Shown piece after piece: positions 41,987 through 50,425 of a DNA stretch of 64,000 nt (within the stretch, counting starts at the first letter, position 1; each line of letters begins with the position of its first letter). The stretch is from the NCBI GenBank assembly GCA_964623815.1, contig CAZUVR010000005.1, forward strand, positions 1-64,000. The letters run 5' to 3'. Source of the DNA: Chroococcopsis sp964623815. Its GTDB lineage: Bacteria > Cyanobacteriota > Cyanobacteriia > Cyanobacteriales > Microcystaceae. Position numbers and translations under genes: made by a program. The notes under the pieces were generated by a model. That model ran no database searches, had not been told where the DNA came from, and saw nothing but the letters and a program-made list of their open reading frames with translations.

Positions 41987-42281
41987 AGTTATAGTCCTTG
42001 AAATCGCTCGATCCGGTTTGGTTGTTTCTAGGCTAATTAAGTTTTAGACAGTGTCTATTGTTATCTGTGTTTCCGCAGTTTATTGGTACAAATGCACCGA
42101 ATAATTCGCAGGAGAGAGATTAATTTATTTTTATTAATTTCTCTCTTCTTGTCGTATTGTGATAGGGGTTGGTTCCCTCCACAGATAGAAATATTAAAAA
42201 TTATTTTGTTCTCAAATTTTAGGGTAAATTGCGCTCAAAATAAAAAAAATCTGTAAAAACGGTAGCGTCTCCTCCGTAAAA

Positions 42282-42938
42282 CTAAGCGCGATCGCCAAAA
42301 ATAATCGTTCCGAGGCGTACCATAGTGGCACCAGAGCGAACCGCCGCAGGATAATCGCCCGACATCCCCATAGAGAACTCTGTCAAGCTTAAATTCGATT
42401 CTTTCTCTAGGGTAAAGCCCAGATCTCGCACTTTTTCAAAAGCCTTTTCTTGTTCTTCTGGGGATAACCCGAGGGGCAAGATTGTCATCAATCCCTGAAT
42501 TTTCAGGTTTTTGTAGCTTTCCAGATCCGGTAAATCGGCCCTGAGCGTAGTCTCTTCCCAACCTTGTTTTTGTGGATCGGGCAGGGGTTTAACCTGTAAT
42601 AAAACTCGTGGATTAATACCCAATTCGCCACCGATGCGATCAAGCCTCTGCGCGAGTTCCAAATTATCAAGGGAGTGAATCCAGTCGAAAGCTAAAACGG
42701 TCTTCCTAACTTTATTCGCTTGGAGCCTGCCGATAAAATGCCAGGTTACGCCCTCTAAATCTCCTAACTCCTCCCGTTTCGGTAGGGCTTCTTGCAGTCG
42801 GCTCTCGGCAAAATCCCTTAATCCTGCCGCGTAGGCTTCTCGGATGGCCTGCGGCGATACTCCCTTACTCACACCGATTAAACGTACCGTAGAGGGCAAG
42901 GAGGAGCGAATTCTTTCGATCCTTTCAGCGATGGTCAT
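42282..42938 (-). CDS. pipY: PLP-binding protein PipY (YggS/PLPBP family)
   Basis: The 218-residue protein has the single-domain alanine-racemase-like fold. The PLP lysine is in LIGVSKGVSPQAIREAY (about residue 25). FAESRLQEALPK, WHFIGRLQANKVRK, IHSLDNLELAQRLD and FSMGMSGDYPAAVRSGATMVRLGTIIFG complete the family pattern. PLPBP proteins hold PLP and affect vitamin B6 and amino-acid balance; no enzyme activity is known. It starts 2 bp after pipX, the linkage from which its cyanobacterial name derives. Confidence 0.95.
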   Translation of the reverse strand: MTIAERIERIRSSLPSTVRLIGVSKGVSPQAIREAYAAGLRDFAESRLQEALPKREELGDLEGVTWHFIGRLQANKVRKTVLAFDWIHSLDNLELAQRLDRIGGELGINPRVLLQVKPLPDPQKQGWEETTLRADLPDLESYKNLKIQGLMTILPLGLSPEEQEKAFEKVRDLGFTLEKESNLSLTEFSMGMSGDYPAAVRSGATMVRLGTIIFGDRA

Positions 42939-42940
42939 AG

Positions 42941-43207
42941 TTAAAAAGTACGTTTATAGATCTCATTCAATTTATTGTAATTCTCGCTTTCGTTAAGTCG
43001 GCGCAATTGGCGCAGGCGATTTTCCACTAACATACGGCTATCGCTCCTGCTGATGGGTTCAAATAATACCTTCTCGGCGTTCACTGTCACTAAAAAGAAT
43101 AGCCTTTGAGCGTAAAGGGTGGTGAACAATTCTTGATTCGATTCTAATAAACAAACTCTGTACAATAATCCGAACGTAGGATGATTCAAATAAATTTCAC
43201 TAGTCAT
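42941..43207 (-). CDS. pipX: NtcA coactivator PipX
   Basis: The 88-residue protein has the PipX Tudor-like domain at about residues 4-55 (YLNHPTFGLLYRVC, ELFTTLYAQRLFFLVT, FEPISRSDSRMLVENRLR) and two C-terminal helices ending in NKLNEIYKRTF. It switches between the PII protein and NtcA according to 2-oxoglutarate, coactivating nitrogen-control genes. Arg, Tyr and Leu residues of the Tudor face are retained. It heads the pipX-pipY pair. Confidence 0.96.
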   Translation of the reverse strand: MTSEIYLNHPTFGLLYRVCLLESNQELFTTLYAQRLFFLVTVNAEKVLFEPISRSDSRMLVENRLRQLRRLNESENYNKLNEIYKRTF

Positions 43208-43313
43208 CTTCTCAAAGGGAAACAGGGAAAATCGGCGAGATATGGGAAATTCATAGATTTAGAAACCAAGCTTAACCTATAGATTAAAGTCAATTTGTAT
43301 CCCCCGGGCTAAT

Positions 43314-44465
43314 TTACTGGTTTTGGGGGAAGATTTCCGTAACTACTCGATCGCTCGATTGGCTCGTTACTACTACATTATCATCGTTAAGGCTACCTAC
43401 GGCTTTATCTCCAGTGAGATTAAATTTCGGTTCCTGTTGTTCGTAGATTACGTTACCTTGGGCTTCTACGATCTTCTCCTTCATCCTCCAGAGCAGATTC
43501 TGACTATATAGTTTAGCCCCCGTCTTTTGGTTGATACCCTGGGCACCATTTTCCAGATAGGTGAAGTTTTCCCCTAAATTCACCGTCGCTTTATTCCCCG
43601 TGATCGTAATGTTATCGGCCCTGTGCAGTAACCCAGTGGGTGTATCAGATTTGATAGTTCGATCCCGATAGTTCCAGTTAGCGGATTCGCCTGTTATGGT
43701 AATTGGCGGATCAAGGGAATAATAGTTAAGATTCTTCTCCAGGGTGGCGAGATTGGCTTTTAGATCTACGCGCCCCTTTCCGGCGGTGACTCGATCGATC
43801 ACTACCTTTGTTTTATCTTTATAGCGATCGAATTTTAAAGGTTGCTCGCCGATTAATTTTTCGCCCGCCACCTCCCAAGTGAGACGATCGGTTTTCAATT
43901 GTACCGCCGATTGTTTCGCCGTCGCCACCACGTTACCTACTAGTTCTAACCTTTGTTGTTTGGTATTATAGTGGCCCTCTAAGGCGGTAGCGTCGAGTTG
44001 GGCGTGGCTGCCCCGGAGGGCTTTCCTGACTATCAGCCTACCTTCTTTCGGTCGCCATTCCACTTCTTGAGAACGGATTACGGTTTGGTTGCGGGGATCG
44101 ACGGCGACGATATTATCTTTCAGATACATCTCTTCGCCCTCCTTACGCACCTCACCGCGATCGGCCGTAATCTGTAGAACTACTTTGCCATCTTCGTAGA
44201 TATTGCCCTTAACTTTTTCCAGTTGGGCTACCTTTTTGTCCCGGCTGTAAACTGCCTTTTCTACAGCCAACTTCCACAGGAGTTGTCCTGCGGAGTTAGC
44301 CTGTTCTAAGGTGGCGTTATTGAGGATTAAGCGGCCCTCTTCGGACCCACTCGGATTCGGTTCCGTTATGGTTTTGGGCGGATCGGGAGGTTGACACCCC
44401 CCGAGGCTCAAAGTCACTAACAGCAATCCCGGCAGGAGGTTTCGGGAAAGTAAACTTAGGTTCAT
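43314..44465 (-). CDS. lptC: LPS export component LptC-like lipoprotein
   Basis: I prefer the ATG at 44465 (383 residues), which gives a clean lipoprotein signal with lipobox LSLGGC at about residue 24 and avoids overlap with the NYN gene; an earlier ATG at 44507 would overlap it. The mature protein is repetitive beta-strand sequence of the LptC/OstA type: LEKVKGNIYEDGKVVLQITADRGEV and EGHYNTKQQRLELVGNV show the typical repeat. LptC bridges the inner-membrane LptBFG exporter to periplasmic LptA. It is much longer than E. coli LptC (191 residues), as is common in cyanobacteria, where LptC may include the LptA-like part. Confidence 0.85.
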   Translation of the reverse strand: MNLSLLSRNLLPGLLLVTLSLGGCQPPDPPKTITEPNPSGSEEGRLILNNATLEQANSAGQLLWKLAVEKAVYSRDKKVAQLEKVKGNIYEDGKVVLQITADRGEVRKEGEEMYLKDNIVAVDPRNQTVIRSQEVEWRPKEGRLIVRKALRGSHAQLDATALEGHYNTKQQRLELVGNVVATAKQSAVQLKTDRLTWEVAGEKLIGEQPLKFDRYKDKTKVVIDRVTAGKGRVDLKANLATLEKNLNYYSLDPPITITGESANWNYRDRTIKSDTPTGLLHRADNITITGNKATVNLGENFTYLENGAQGINQKTGAKLYSQNLLWRMKEKIVEAQGNVIYEQQEPKFNLTGDKAVGSLNDDNVVVTSQSSDRVVTEIFPQNQ

Positions 44466-44472
44466 GGTAGGG

Positions 44473-45093
44473 TTAGGGACGTGTAGGGCGATGATCCTCC
44501 GCATCAAGGACGTTCAATGTGGGGAAACTGGGGTAATGGACGTGAGATGATTTCGAGTGTTTCTGAATATCTTCTTTGATCTGATCGAGGTCGATATAAC
44601 GATCGGCTACGTTAATCAAACTATCGCTCGTCATCGAGCGCAAGCTCACCACTTCTACCCTTGCACCCCTATAGCTCACCGAGTCCGCCGCATAAGCTAA
44701 ATCTCCGTCACCAGAGACGATCACCGCCGTATCGTAGGAACCCACTAAGGCCATCAAATCCACCGCTATCTCTACGTCCAGGTTAGCTTTCTTCGAGCCG
44801 TCCGGCAATTGTACCAGATCTTTAGCGATCACTCTATAACCGTTCCGTCTCATCCATAATAAAAATCCCTGTTGTTTTTCGTTCGTTCTATCTACCCCGG
44901 TGTAGAAAAAAGCTCTTAATAATCTTGAGCCTGCTGTTAACCTGTATAATAATTTTGTGTAATCTATTTCTATACCCAATTGCAGAGCCGCGTAGAATAA
45001 ATTAGAGCCATCTATAAAAATAGCTACCCTACCTCTATTTTCTAGTATTTGTTCGGGTGTGAATACAGAATCAGTATCAAATTCGTCAAACAT
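44473..45093 (-). CDS. NYN-domain protein, LabA/DUF88 family
   Basis: The 206-residue protein has the PIN-like NYN fold: VAIFIDGSNLFYAAL at about residues 24-38 with the first acidic site, KKANLDVEIAVDLMAL and VIVSGDGDLAYAADSVSYRG with the other acidic residues. It closely matches LabA of Synechococcus elongatus, a protein affecting feedback of the circadian output, and LabA-like paralogues. NYN domains are predicted RNases. Because cyanobacteria have several paralogues, I do not assign labA itself. It precedes lptC by 7 bp. Confidence 0.87.
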   Translation of the reverse strand: MFDEFDTDSVFTPEQILENRGRVAIFIDGSNLFYAALQLGIEIDYTKLLYRLTAGSRLLRAFFYTGVDRTNEKQQGFLLWMRRNGYRVIAKDLVQLPDGSKKANLDVEIAVDLMALVGSYDTAVIVSGDGDLAYAADSVSYRGARVEVVSLRSMTSDSLINVADRYIDLDQIKEDIQKHSKSSHVHYPSFPTLNVLDAEDHRPTRP

Positions 45094-45184
45094 TATTTAT
45101 GACCTCGTTTTTTTTAAATAAATTGTGGTAGTAACAGGTTTATTAATCAGTACTTAGGTATTAATTGGTTTTAAATAATCTAAG

Positions 45185-46786
45185 CTAAGAATCATTAATC
45201 GGTAATTCTAATCTAGTAAAAATCGGGTCAGGTTGACCTAACTCACTAGCAAATTGATAATCTCCCCACTGACTGTGTTGAGCGAATGGAAATTCTTGAT
45301 TTACGGCAGTTTGATCATTAAAATTAATAGGAATTCCTAACTGTTGATAAATTTTGTTACTGATTTGCGGAACGATCGGTGAAAGTAAGTAAGCTGACAA
45401 ACGAACAGACTCTAGAACAGAATATAGTATTTGCTCTACTTCTGATTGGTGACCGCGCTTGAATAAGCTCCAAGGCGCACTTTCATCTATAAACTTATTA
45501 CTACAGCGAACTAATTCTAAGATCTCCTCACAGGCTCCATTAAAGTGTAGCGCATTATACTTGCTAGCTACTCGATCGGCCAAGTTTCTTCCGAGTTGTT
45601 TTAATTTATTGTCGTCGGTGATTTCCTTTCCTGTCAATCGGGGGGCCTGACCTCCGCAATATTTTTTTATCATTCCCAGGGTGCGATTGAGCAGGTTGCC
45701 TAAATCGTTAGCCAAATCTGCGTTAAGAGTGTTAACGAAGCGGGTTTCGTTAAAATCTCCATCTTGCCCGAAATCGATCTCTTTAACAAAGTAATACCTT
45801 ACCGCGTCCGCACCGTAACGCTCGACTAGAGCGAAAGGGTCTATGGTGTTACCCGTACTTTTCCCCATCTTACGCCCATCTTTGGTTAAAAACCCGTGTC
45901 CGAATACTTTTTCTGGCAGGGATAGCCCGGCGCTCATGAGCATGGCGGGCCAGTAGATGGCGTGGAAGCGGAGAATATCTTTACCGATCAGGTGCAGGTT
46001 TATGGGCCACCAGTGAGAGATAGCGTTTTCTAGCGTCGGTTCCTGATCCGGTTCGAGGAGAGCGGTAACGTAACCTAAGAGAGCGTCGAACCACACGTAA
46101 ATAGTGTGTTTCAAGTCGGTGGGAATGGGGAAACCCCAGTCTACATTGATCCGGGAGATGGAAAAATCCTGTAATCCTCCCTTGACGAAGCTCAGTACTT
46201 CGTTGCGCCGGCTCGGGGGTTGAATGAAATCTGGATGAGAGGCGTAGAATGTTTCTAACTGGCTCTGGTATTTTGATAGGCGGAAAAAGTAATTTTCTTC
46301 GTCGCGCCATTCGGCTTTTAAATTGGTGTGGATGGGACAATATCCGTCCGCCAATAGTTCTCTCTCTTCTTTGAATTCTTCACAGGCGACGCAGTACCAG
46401 CCCTGCTGCCTATCTAAATATATATCTCCTTGGTTGTATACTTTTTGAAAGAATTCTTTGACTATGGCTTGATGTTTCGAGGCTGTCGTTCTGCTGAAAC
46501 GATCGTATTTTATGTTCAATAGTTCCCATAATTTCTGGAAACTGGTGACGATTCGATCGCAGTGTTCTTGAGGATTCACCCCTTTAGAGGATGCAGCTCT
46601 CTCTATTTTCTGACCATGTTCATCGGTACCGGTGATCAGGAGAACAGATATTCCTTGCAGTCGTTGCCACCGCGCTAATACGTCCGCCACCATAGTAGTA
46701 TAAGCACTACCTATGTGTGGTATATCGTTAACATAATAGAGAGGAGTGGTTAAAACAAATTTTTTATCTAAGTTAGGGAAATTCAT
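45185..46786 (-). CDS. metG: Methionyl-tRNA synthetase
   Basis: The 533-residue class I synthetase charges tRNA-Met. The HIGH-type motif appears as PHIGSAYTT at residues 19-27, and WYCVACEEF starts the zinc-knuckle region. The catalytic loop reads KDGRKMGKSTGNTI near residue 305, so the usual KMSKS is KMGKS. HLIGKDILRFHAIYWPAML is strongly conserved. The protein ends soon after the anticodon-binding domain, without the C-terminal dimerisation (tRBD) domain found in E. coli MetG, as in other short forms. Confidence 0.96.
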   Translation of the reverse strand: MNFPNLDKKFVLTTPLYYVNDIPHIGSAYTTMVADVLARWQRLQGISVLLITGTDEHGQKIERAASSKGVNPQEHCDRIVTSFQKLWELLNIKYDRFSRTTASKHQAIVKEFFQKVYNQGDIYLDRQQGWYCVACEEFKEERELLADGYCPIHTNLKAEWRDEENYFFRLSKYQSQLETFYASHPDFIQPPSRRNEVLSFVKGGLQDFSISRINVDWGFPIPTDLKHTIYVWFDALLGYVTALLEPDQEPTLENAISHWWPINLHLIGKDILRFHAIYWPAMLMSAGLSLPEKVFGHGFLTKDGRKMGKSTGNTIDPFALVERYGADAVRYYFVKEIDFGQDGDFNETRFVNTLNADLANDLGNLLNRTLGMIKKYCGGQAPRLTGKEITDDNKLKQLGRNLADRVASKYNALHFNGACEEILELVRCSNKFIDESAPWSLFKRGHQSEVEQILYSVLESVRLSAYLLSPIVPQISNKIYQQLGIPINFNDQTAVNQEFPFAQHSQWGDYQFASELGQPDPIFTRLELPINDS

Positions 46787-46932
46787 GTAACTTATGTATT
46801 AAAATTTTTGGCTTACTTATCCAGAACGATAAGAAAGATTATTTGTTTATTTTATGCTTCTTTATCTCCCTTTTAATCCGTACAGGTCACTTCAATGTAT
46901 AAAAATAACCTTAAGACTATCTTTTTAAATTA

Positions 46933-47646
46933 ATGTCTTTGCTCAGTCCTCTAGCGTCCGCTCAATTGATTCTCGATTCTACCCGCACCAGTTGCGAAAT
47001 CTTCGCTCGTCAGAATGTACCGACCGAGGGAGCGGTTATAGTGATTAGTAATCATCGCAGTTTCCTCGACGCACCGATCTTGCTCAATGCCCTACGTCGT
47101 CCCGTTCACATCGCCTGTCACCATTATATGGGTCAAACGCCCATCTTAAGAGAAATGGTGTCGGCCCTGGGCTGTTTTCCCCTAGATGAAATCGGGCAGA
47201 GACAGGCAAAATTTTTCGAGCGAGCGGAAAATTTTTTACGGGCCGGGGAGTGGGTGGGCTTATTCCCCGAAGGTGGTTCACCGATGATACACCTGACCGA
47301 GTCGAGGCAGATGACGAATTTTCATCGTGGTTTCGCTCATCTCGCTCTACGGTGCCCAGTCGAGAAATTGGCGGTTTTACCCGTCGCCATCCTATCAGAG
47401 GATGAATCGGTCATTTCTCCTTTTCCGGTTCGCTTCTTGCGCTTATTCGACCCTACCGAACCGCTTTTCGCTCAGGATGCCTGGCATCCCGTAGTTATCT
47501 ATCATCGTGTTAAGGTGTATGTGGGTCGTCCCTATCAAATTACCGATCGAGAACGGGAAAATTATCTGGGCAAGAAAGGAAAACTGGCGGTTACGGAAAT
47601 CACCGATTACTGTTTTGAAGAAATCTCCCGATTACTACAGCGATGA
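46933..47646 (+). CDS. Acyltransferase of the PlsC / PES acyltransferase type
   Basis: The 237-residue protein has the acyltransferase motif I VISNHRSFLDAPILL (HX4D, His about residue 41) and motif III GLFPEGGSPMI near residue 115. The relatives add acyl chains to lysophosphatidate, glycerol or isoprenoid alcohols. The stop overlaps the start of the following alpha/beta hydrolase by 4 bp, so the two are translationally coupled. In plant phytyl ester synthases and in Synechocystis slr2103 these two domains are fused in the other order, so a role in phytyl-ester, acyl-plastoquinol or triacylglycerol-like synthesis is suggested by context. Confidence 0.85.
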   Translation: MSLLSPLASAQLILDSTRTSCEIFARQNVPTEGAVIVISNHRSFLDAPILLNALRRPVHIACHHYMGQTPILREMVSALGCFPLDEIGQRQAKFFERAENFLRAGEWVGLFPEGGSPMIHLTESRQMTNFHRGFAHLALRCPVEKLAVLPVAILSEDESVISPFPVRFLRLFDPTEPLFAQDAWHPVVIYHRVKVYVGRPYQITDRERENYLGKKGKLAVTEITDYCFEEISRLLQR

Positions 47647-48434
47647 GTAAGAATTCCCATGTTAACTGGTATCGTCCCCATAAAGTTCAAGACGATTATC
47701 CTTTATTTGTTTTCGTGCCTGGTATGGACGGCACCGGTAAACTTTACCAGCGTCAGGTTAGAACTCTGTCGAGCCATTTCGATCTGAGATGTTTGATGAT
47801 TTCTCCCGATGATCTCAGCGATTGGGATAAACTGGCCGATCGCGTTATCGTCCTCTTACAACGGGAGCGTAAATCATCGGGGCTTTATCTTTGCGGCGAG
47901 TCCTTCGGCGGTTGTCTGGCTTTACAGGTGGTTCTTAAGGCACCAGAGTTAGTAGATAAGTTGATCCTGGTTAATTCCGCCTCTTCTTTTAACAATCGCC
48001 CTATCTTGAGTTGGGGTATCGAAATCACCCGGGCTATGCCAGACTTTTTACATTACAGTTCTGCTCTTGCCCTGTTGCCTTTTCTCGCGGCCCTCAATCG
48101 CATTTTACCGGAAGACCGCAAAGCTCTATTACAGGCTATGCAGTCGGTGCCGCCCGCTACCGTTAGTTGGCGTTTGTCGATGTTACGTAATTTTTGCCCT
48201 CTACCCCAGGCTCTGGCCCGGGTGAATGTCGATACTTTGGTCATCGCCAGTCAGAGCGATCGCCTATTGCCTTCCGTTTCCGAGGGGCATCATCTGACTA
48301 GGCGTTTACCTAAAGCCAAATTGATGATTCTTCCCGATAGCGGCCATACCTGTTTATTGGAGGAGGGGATCGATCTGGCGCGGATATTAGAATCCTATAA
48401 TTTACTCCCCGCCCCGAAAACAACGACTCTCTGA
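47643..48434 (+). CDS. Alpha/beta hydrolase, PES/DGAT-associated type
   Basis: The 263-residue protein starts its fold with VFVPGMDGTGKLYQRQVRTL (oxyanion loop), has the nucleophile elbow CGESFGGCLAL at about residue 80, an acidic residue in ASQSDRLLPS and the catalytic His in PDSGHTCLLEE near residue 244. These strings match the N-terminal hydrolase domain of phytyl ester synthase/diacylglycerol acyltransferase fusions. It is coupled to the upstream acyltransferase by an ATGA overlap. A strong hairpin follows. Confidence 0.85.
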   Translation: MSKNSHVNWYRPHKVQDDYPLFVFVPGMDGTGKLYQRQVRTLSSHFDLRCLMISPDDLSDWDKLADRVIVLLQRERKSSGLYLCGESFGGCLALQVVLKAPELVDKLILVNSASSFNNRPILSWGIEITRAMPDFLHYSSALALLPFLAALNRILPEDRKALLQAMQSVPPATVSWRLSMLRNFCPLPQALARVNVDTLVIASQSDRLLPSVSEGHHLTRRLPKAKLMILPDSGHTCLLEEGIDLARILESYNLLPAPKTTTL

Positions 48435-48437
48435 ATC

Positions 48438-48463
48438 AGAAGAGGCTCCTGAGAGCCTCTTCT
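48438..48463 (+). terminator. Strong hairpin terminator shared by convergent genes
   Basis: AGAAGAGGCTC at 48438-48448 pairs perfectly with GAGCCTCTTCT at 48453-48463 across a CTGA loop (11-bp stem). It starts 4 bp after the hydrolase stop and ends 5 bp before the apcC stop, so it may serve both. A mixed T-rich tail follows on the plus strand. Confidence 0.75.
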
Positions 48464-48468
48464 TCTAG

Positions 48469-48672
48469 TTACTGTAAACCGGTGTTAGTACCTGGTTTGC
48501 CGGTAGCTAATTGTACTTTGATGATTTTGCCGCCCATTTTCATGATGCGTTGCTGTTCCCGGAACCAGTTGTCGTAAGGGACTAGCTTGGTGAAATAAGT
48601 GTTTTGTAATTCGCGCTGTGTCCGGATGCGGGTTTGGCTCGGGACACAAGCGGTGACTTTAAACATCCGCAT
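48469..48672 (-). CDS. apcC: Phycobilisome core linker ApcC (LC)
   Basis: The 67-residue protein is the small allophycocyanin core linker: MRMFKVTACVPSQTR at the start, ELQNTYFTKLVPYDNWF in the middle and GGKIIKVQLATGKPGTN at the end match the CpcD/ApcC domain. It caps the core cylinders of the phycobilisome. It lies 204 bp after apcB, an unusually long gap that may hold a processing site or its own promoter (a TTGACT and a TATAGA occur 19 bp apart within it), in keeping with the known differential abundance of apcC transcripts. Confidence 0.97.
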   Translation of the reverse strand: MRMFKVTACVPSQTRIRTQRELQNTYFTKLVPYDNWFREQQRIMKMGGKIIKVQLATGKPGTNTGLQ

Positions 48673-48876
48673 GACTTAAAATTCTCCTATGTTTTAGCTG
48701 TGGGTGAACTAATTAACTTTATGTCTATAGCAAAGGTCGGGAGTCAAAAGTCAATACTAGATCGTTAAAACCTATCTTTCGGAAAAAGATTCAGCCTTTC
48801 AGGAGCTAGCACTCACCCTCAACGTCCCGAACCCTAATAGCGACGAATGTATCTCGATCGTCTTAATTAGTTCGTC

Positions 48877-49362
48877 CTAGCTTAAGCCAGAGCTAATGTA
48901 GTCGAAGTATACACCCATTTCTTTTCCAGCATCAGCACCTACTAAGCTGGCGGTTACTTCTTTCATCGCTTGGATAGCTTGAACGGTAGAGGAAATAGGT
49001 ACACCTAAGGAGTTATAGGTTTCTTTTAAACCGTTGAGAACGCGCTCATCGAGGATGGAAGGATCTCCAGCTAACATGGCATAGGTAGCGTAACGGAGAT
49101 AGTAGTCTAAATCGCGGATACAAGCGGCGTAACGGCGGGTAGTATACATATTACCACCGGGACGGGTTACGTCGGAGTACAGTAAGGATTTAGCTACAGC
49201 TTCTTTAACGATACCGGCAGCGTTAGCGCTGATTACGCTAGCGGCACGCACGCGCAGTTCACCGGTGGAGAAATAGCCTTTGAGTTTGTCTAACGCTGAA
49301 CCGTCTAAGTATTTGCCTTGTACGTCAGCAGAGTTGATTACAGCAGTAATTGCGTCTTGCAT
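48877..49362 (-). CDS. apcB: Allophycocyanin beta subunit
   Basis: The 161-residue globin-fold protein binds phycocyanobilin at the cysteine in AACIRDLDYYLRY (about residue 81). MQDAITAVINSADVQGKYLD at the start and VTASLVGADAGKEMGVYFDYI at the end are diagnostic of ApcB. A conserved asparagine that is methylated in allophycocyanin lies in the AKSLLYSDVTRPGGNMY region (about 71). It pairs with ApcA in the core. It follows apcA after 58 bp. Confidence 0.98.
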   Translation of the reverse strand: MQDAITAVINSADVQGKYLDGSALDKLKGYFSTGELRVRAASVISANAAGIVKEAVAKSLLYSDVTRPGGNMYTTRRYAACIRDLDYYLRYATYAMLAGDPSILDERVLNGLKETYNSLGVPISSTVQAIQAMKEVTASLVGADAGKEMGVYFDYISSGLS

Positions 49363-49420
49363 GGTTTTCCTTAATCTTGCCTAGTCTTGTATGGGTTAAT
49401 GGTATTGTAGAACAAATCTA

Positions 49421-49906
49421 CTATGACATTGCGCCGATTACATAGTCGAAGTAGGAACCTGCTTCGGAAGCGTCGTCAGCAGACATCAATCCGGTGGCTA
49501 CTTCTTTCATTTCTCTGACGCTCTGAGCTACAGCACCTACGTCCGTACCTAAGGATTTGTACATTTCACGAACACCGACTAAGCCGATTTCTTCGATAGG
49601 TGTTACATCACCTGCCACGACACCGTAAGTGATCAGACGGAGGTAGTAATCCATGTCACGTAAACAGGTGGCGGTCATTTCTTCGCCGTAAGCGTTTCCA
49701 CCAGGGGAAACGATGTCAGGGCGTTTTTGGAATAAACGATCGCCTGCTTGTTTAACAATGCTTTCTCTCGCACCAGTTAAGGTTTCAACGATACGGAGAC
49801 GGCTTTGACCGCTGGTTACGAAAGCTTTGATTCTATCTAATTCGCCAGGGCTCAGGTAACGAGCTTCTGCATCTGCATTCACGATCGATTTCGTGACGAT
49901 ACTCAT
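49421..49906 (-). CDS. apcA: Allophycocyanin alpha subunit
   Basis: The 161-residue protein has MSIVTKSIVNADAEARYLSP at the start and carries its bilin on the cysteine in ATCLRDMDYYLRL (about residue 80). Together with ApcB it forms the trimer discs of the phycobilisome core, absorbing near 650 nm. GGGAGGA lies before the ATG and gives strong translation. The gene heads apcA-apcB-apcC; apcE, often found upstream, is not here. Confidence 0.98.
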   Translation of the reverse strand: MSIVTKSIVNADAEARYLSPGELDRIKAFVTSGQSRLRIVETLTGARESIVKQAGDRLFQKRPDIVSPGGNAYGEEMTATCLRDMDYYLRLITYGVVAGDVTPIEEIGLVGVREMYKSLGTDVGAVAQSVREMKEVATGLMSADDASEAGSYFDYVIGAMS

Positions 49907-50094
49907 CGATTAATTCCTCCCAATTTAATGAGATTTAATACTTAAACGGACATCTTATATCAAAATCGGTGTTTATAAAAGGGTTTTCTATGTTCACCCT
50001 TCATACCAACCTGACCCAATTATTTTCTTGTATTCTGTTCACTTTCTCGATCGTTTTGTAATACTTTTTAACATTTCCCCTCATTTTTGCTTCG

Positions 50095-50122
50095 GGGAGT
50101 CGGGAGTCGGGAGTCGGGAATC
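50095..50122. repeat. Heptamer tandem repeat (GGGAGTC)
   Basis: Three GGGAGTC units and one GGGAATC follow directly, preceded by TTTTTGCTTCGG. The same type of array, GGGAGTA, in the same context occurs in the MITE-like element at 10805-10825. These short tandemly repeated repetitive sequences are common in cyanobacteria. Confidence 0.85.
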
Positions 50123-50129
50123 GGCATAC

Positions 50130-50396
50130 TTAGAGAAGTTTTTTCATCTCTTCTAAAGTTAAGTTCGCTTGAATGTAAACGGGGTTACTGGGGTTGTAGG
50201 GGCTTTGGAGGCGATCAATCTTAATAATTTCAGTTCCCTCTGGCAGTACAGGTATATCTGGATCGTAGGCGGTAGCGCCGGTTAAGGAACTGGAGAAGCC
50301 TTTAAAAATCATGATTTGATCTTCAGGCAGGGTAACTATTAACACCTCGCCCGGGTGTTCCCTACTGTACCTTTCTAACTCTTTACCGATATTCAT
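50130..50396 (-). CDS. Small conserved-looking protein of unknown function
   Basis: I choose the ATG at 50396 because AGGAGGA stands just before it; the 88-residue product starts MNIGKELERYSREHPGEVL. It has two halves, an N-terminal part with TLPEDQIMIFKGFSSSLTGATAYDPD and a C-terminal part with KIDRLQSPYNPSNP and an amphipathic end NLTLEEMKKLL. I recall similar small proteins in other cyanobacteria, but cannot name the family. There are no membrane segments. It follows the DUF3177 gene after 29 bp, and both are in the same direction as CP12 and apcABC. Confidence 0.75.
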   Translation of the reverse strand: MNIGKELERYSREHPGEVLIVTLPEDQIMIFKGFSSSLTGATAYDPDIPVLPEGTEIIKIDRLQSPYNPSNPVYIQANLTLEEMKKLL

Positions 50397-50425
50397 AAAC
50401 TTTCCTCCTAACTCCCAACCCCCTC

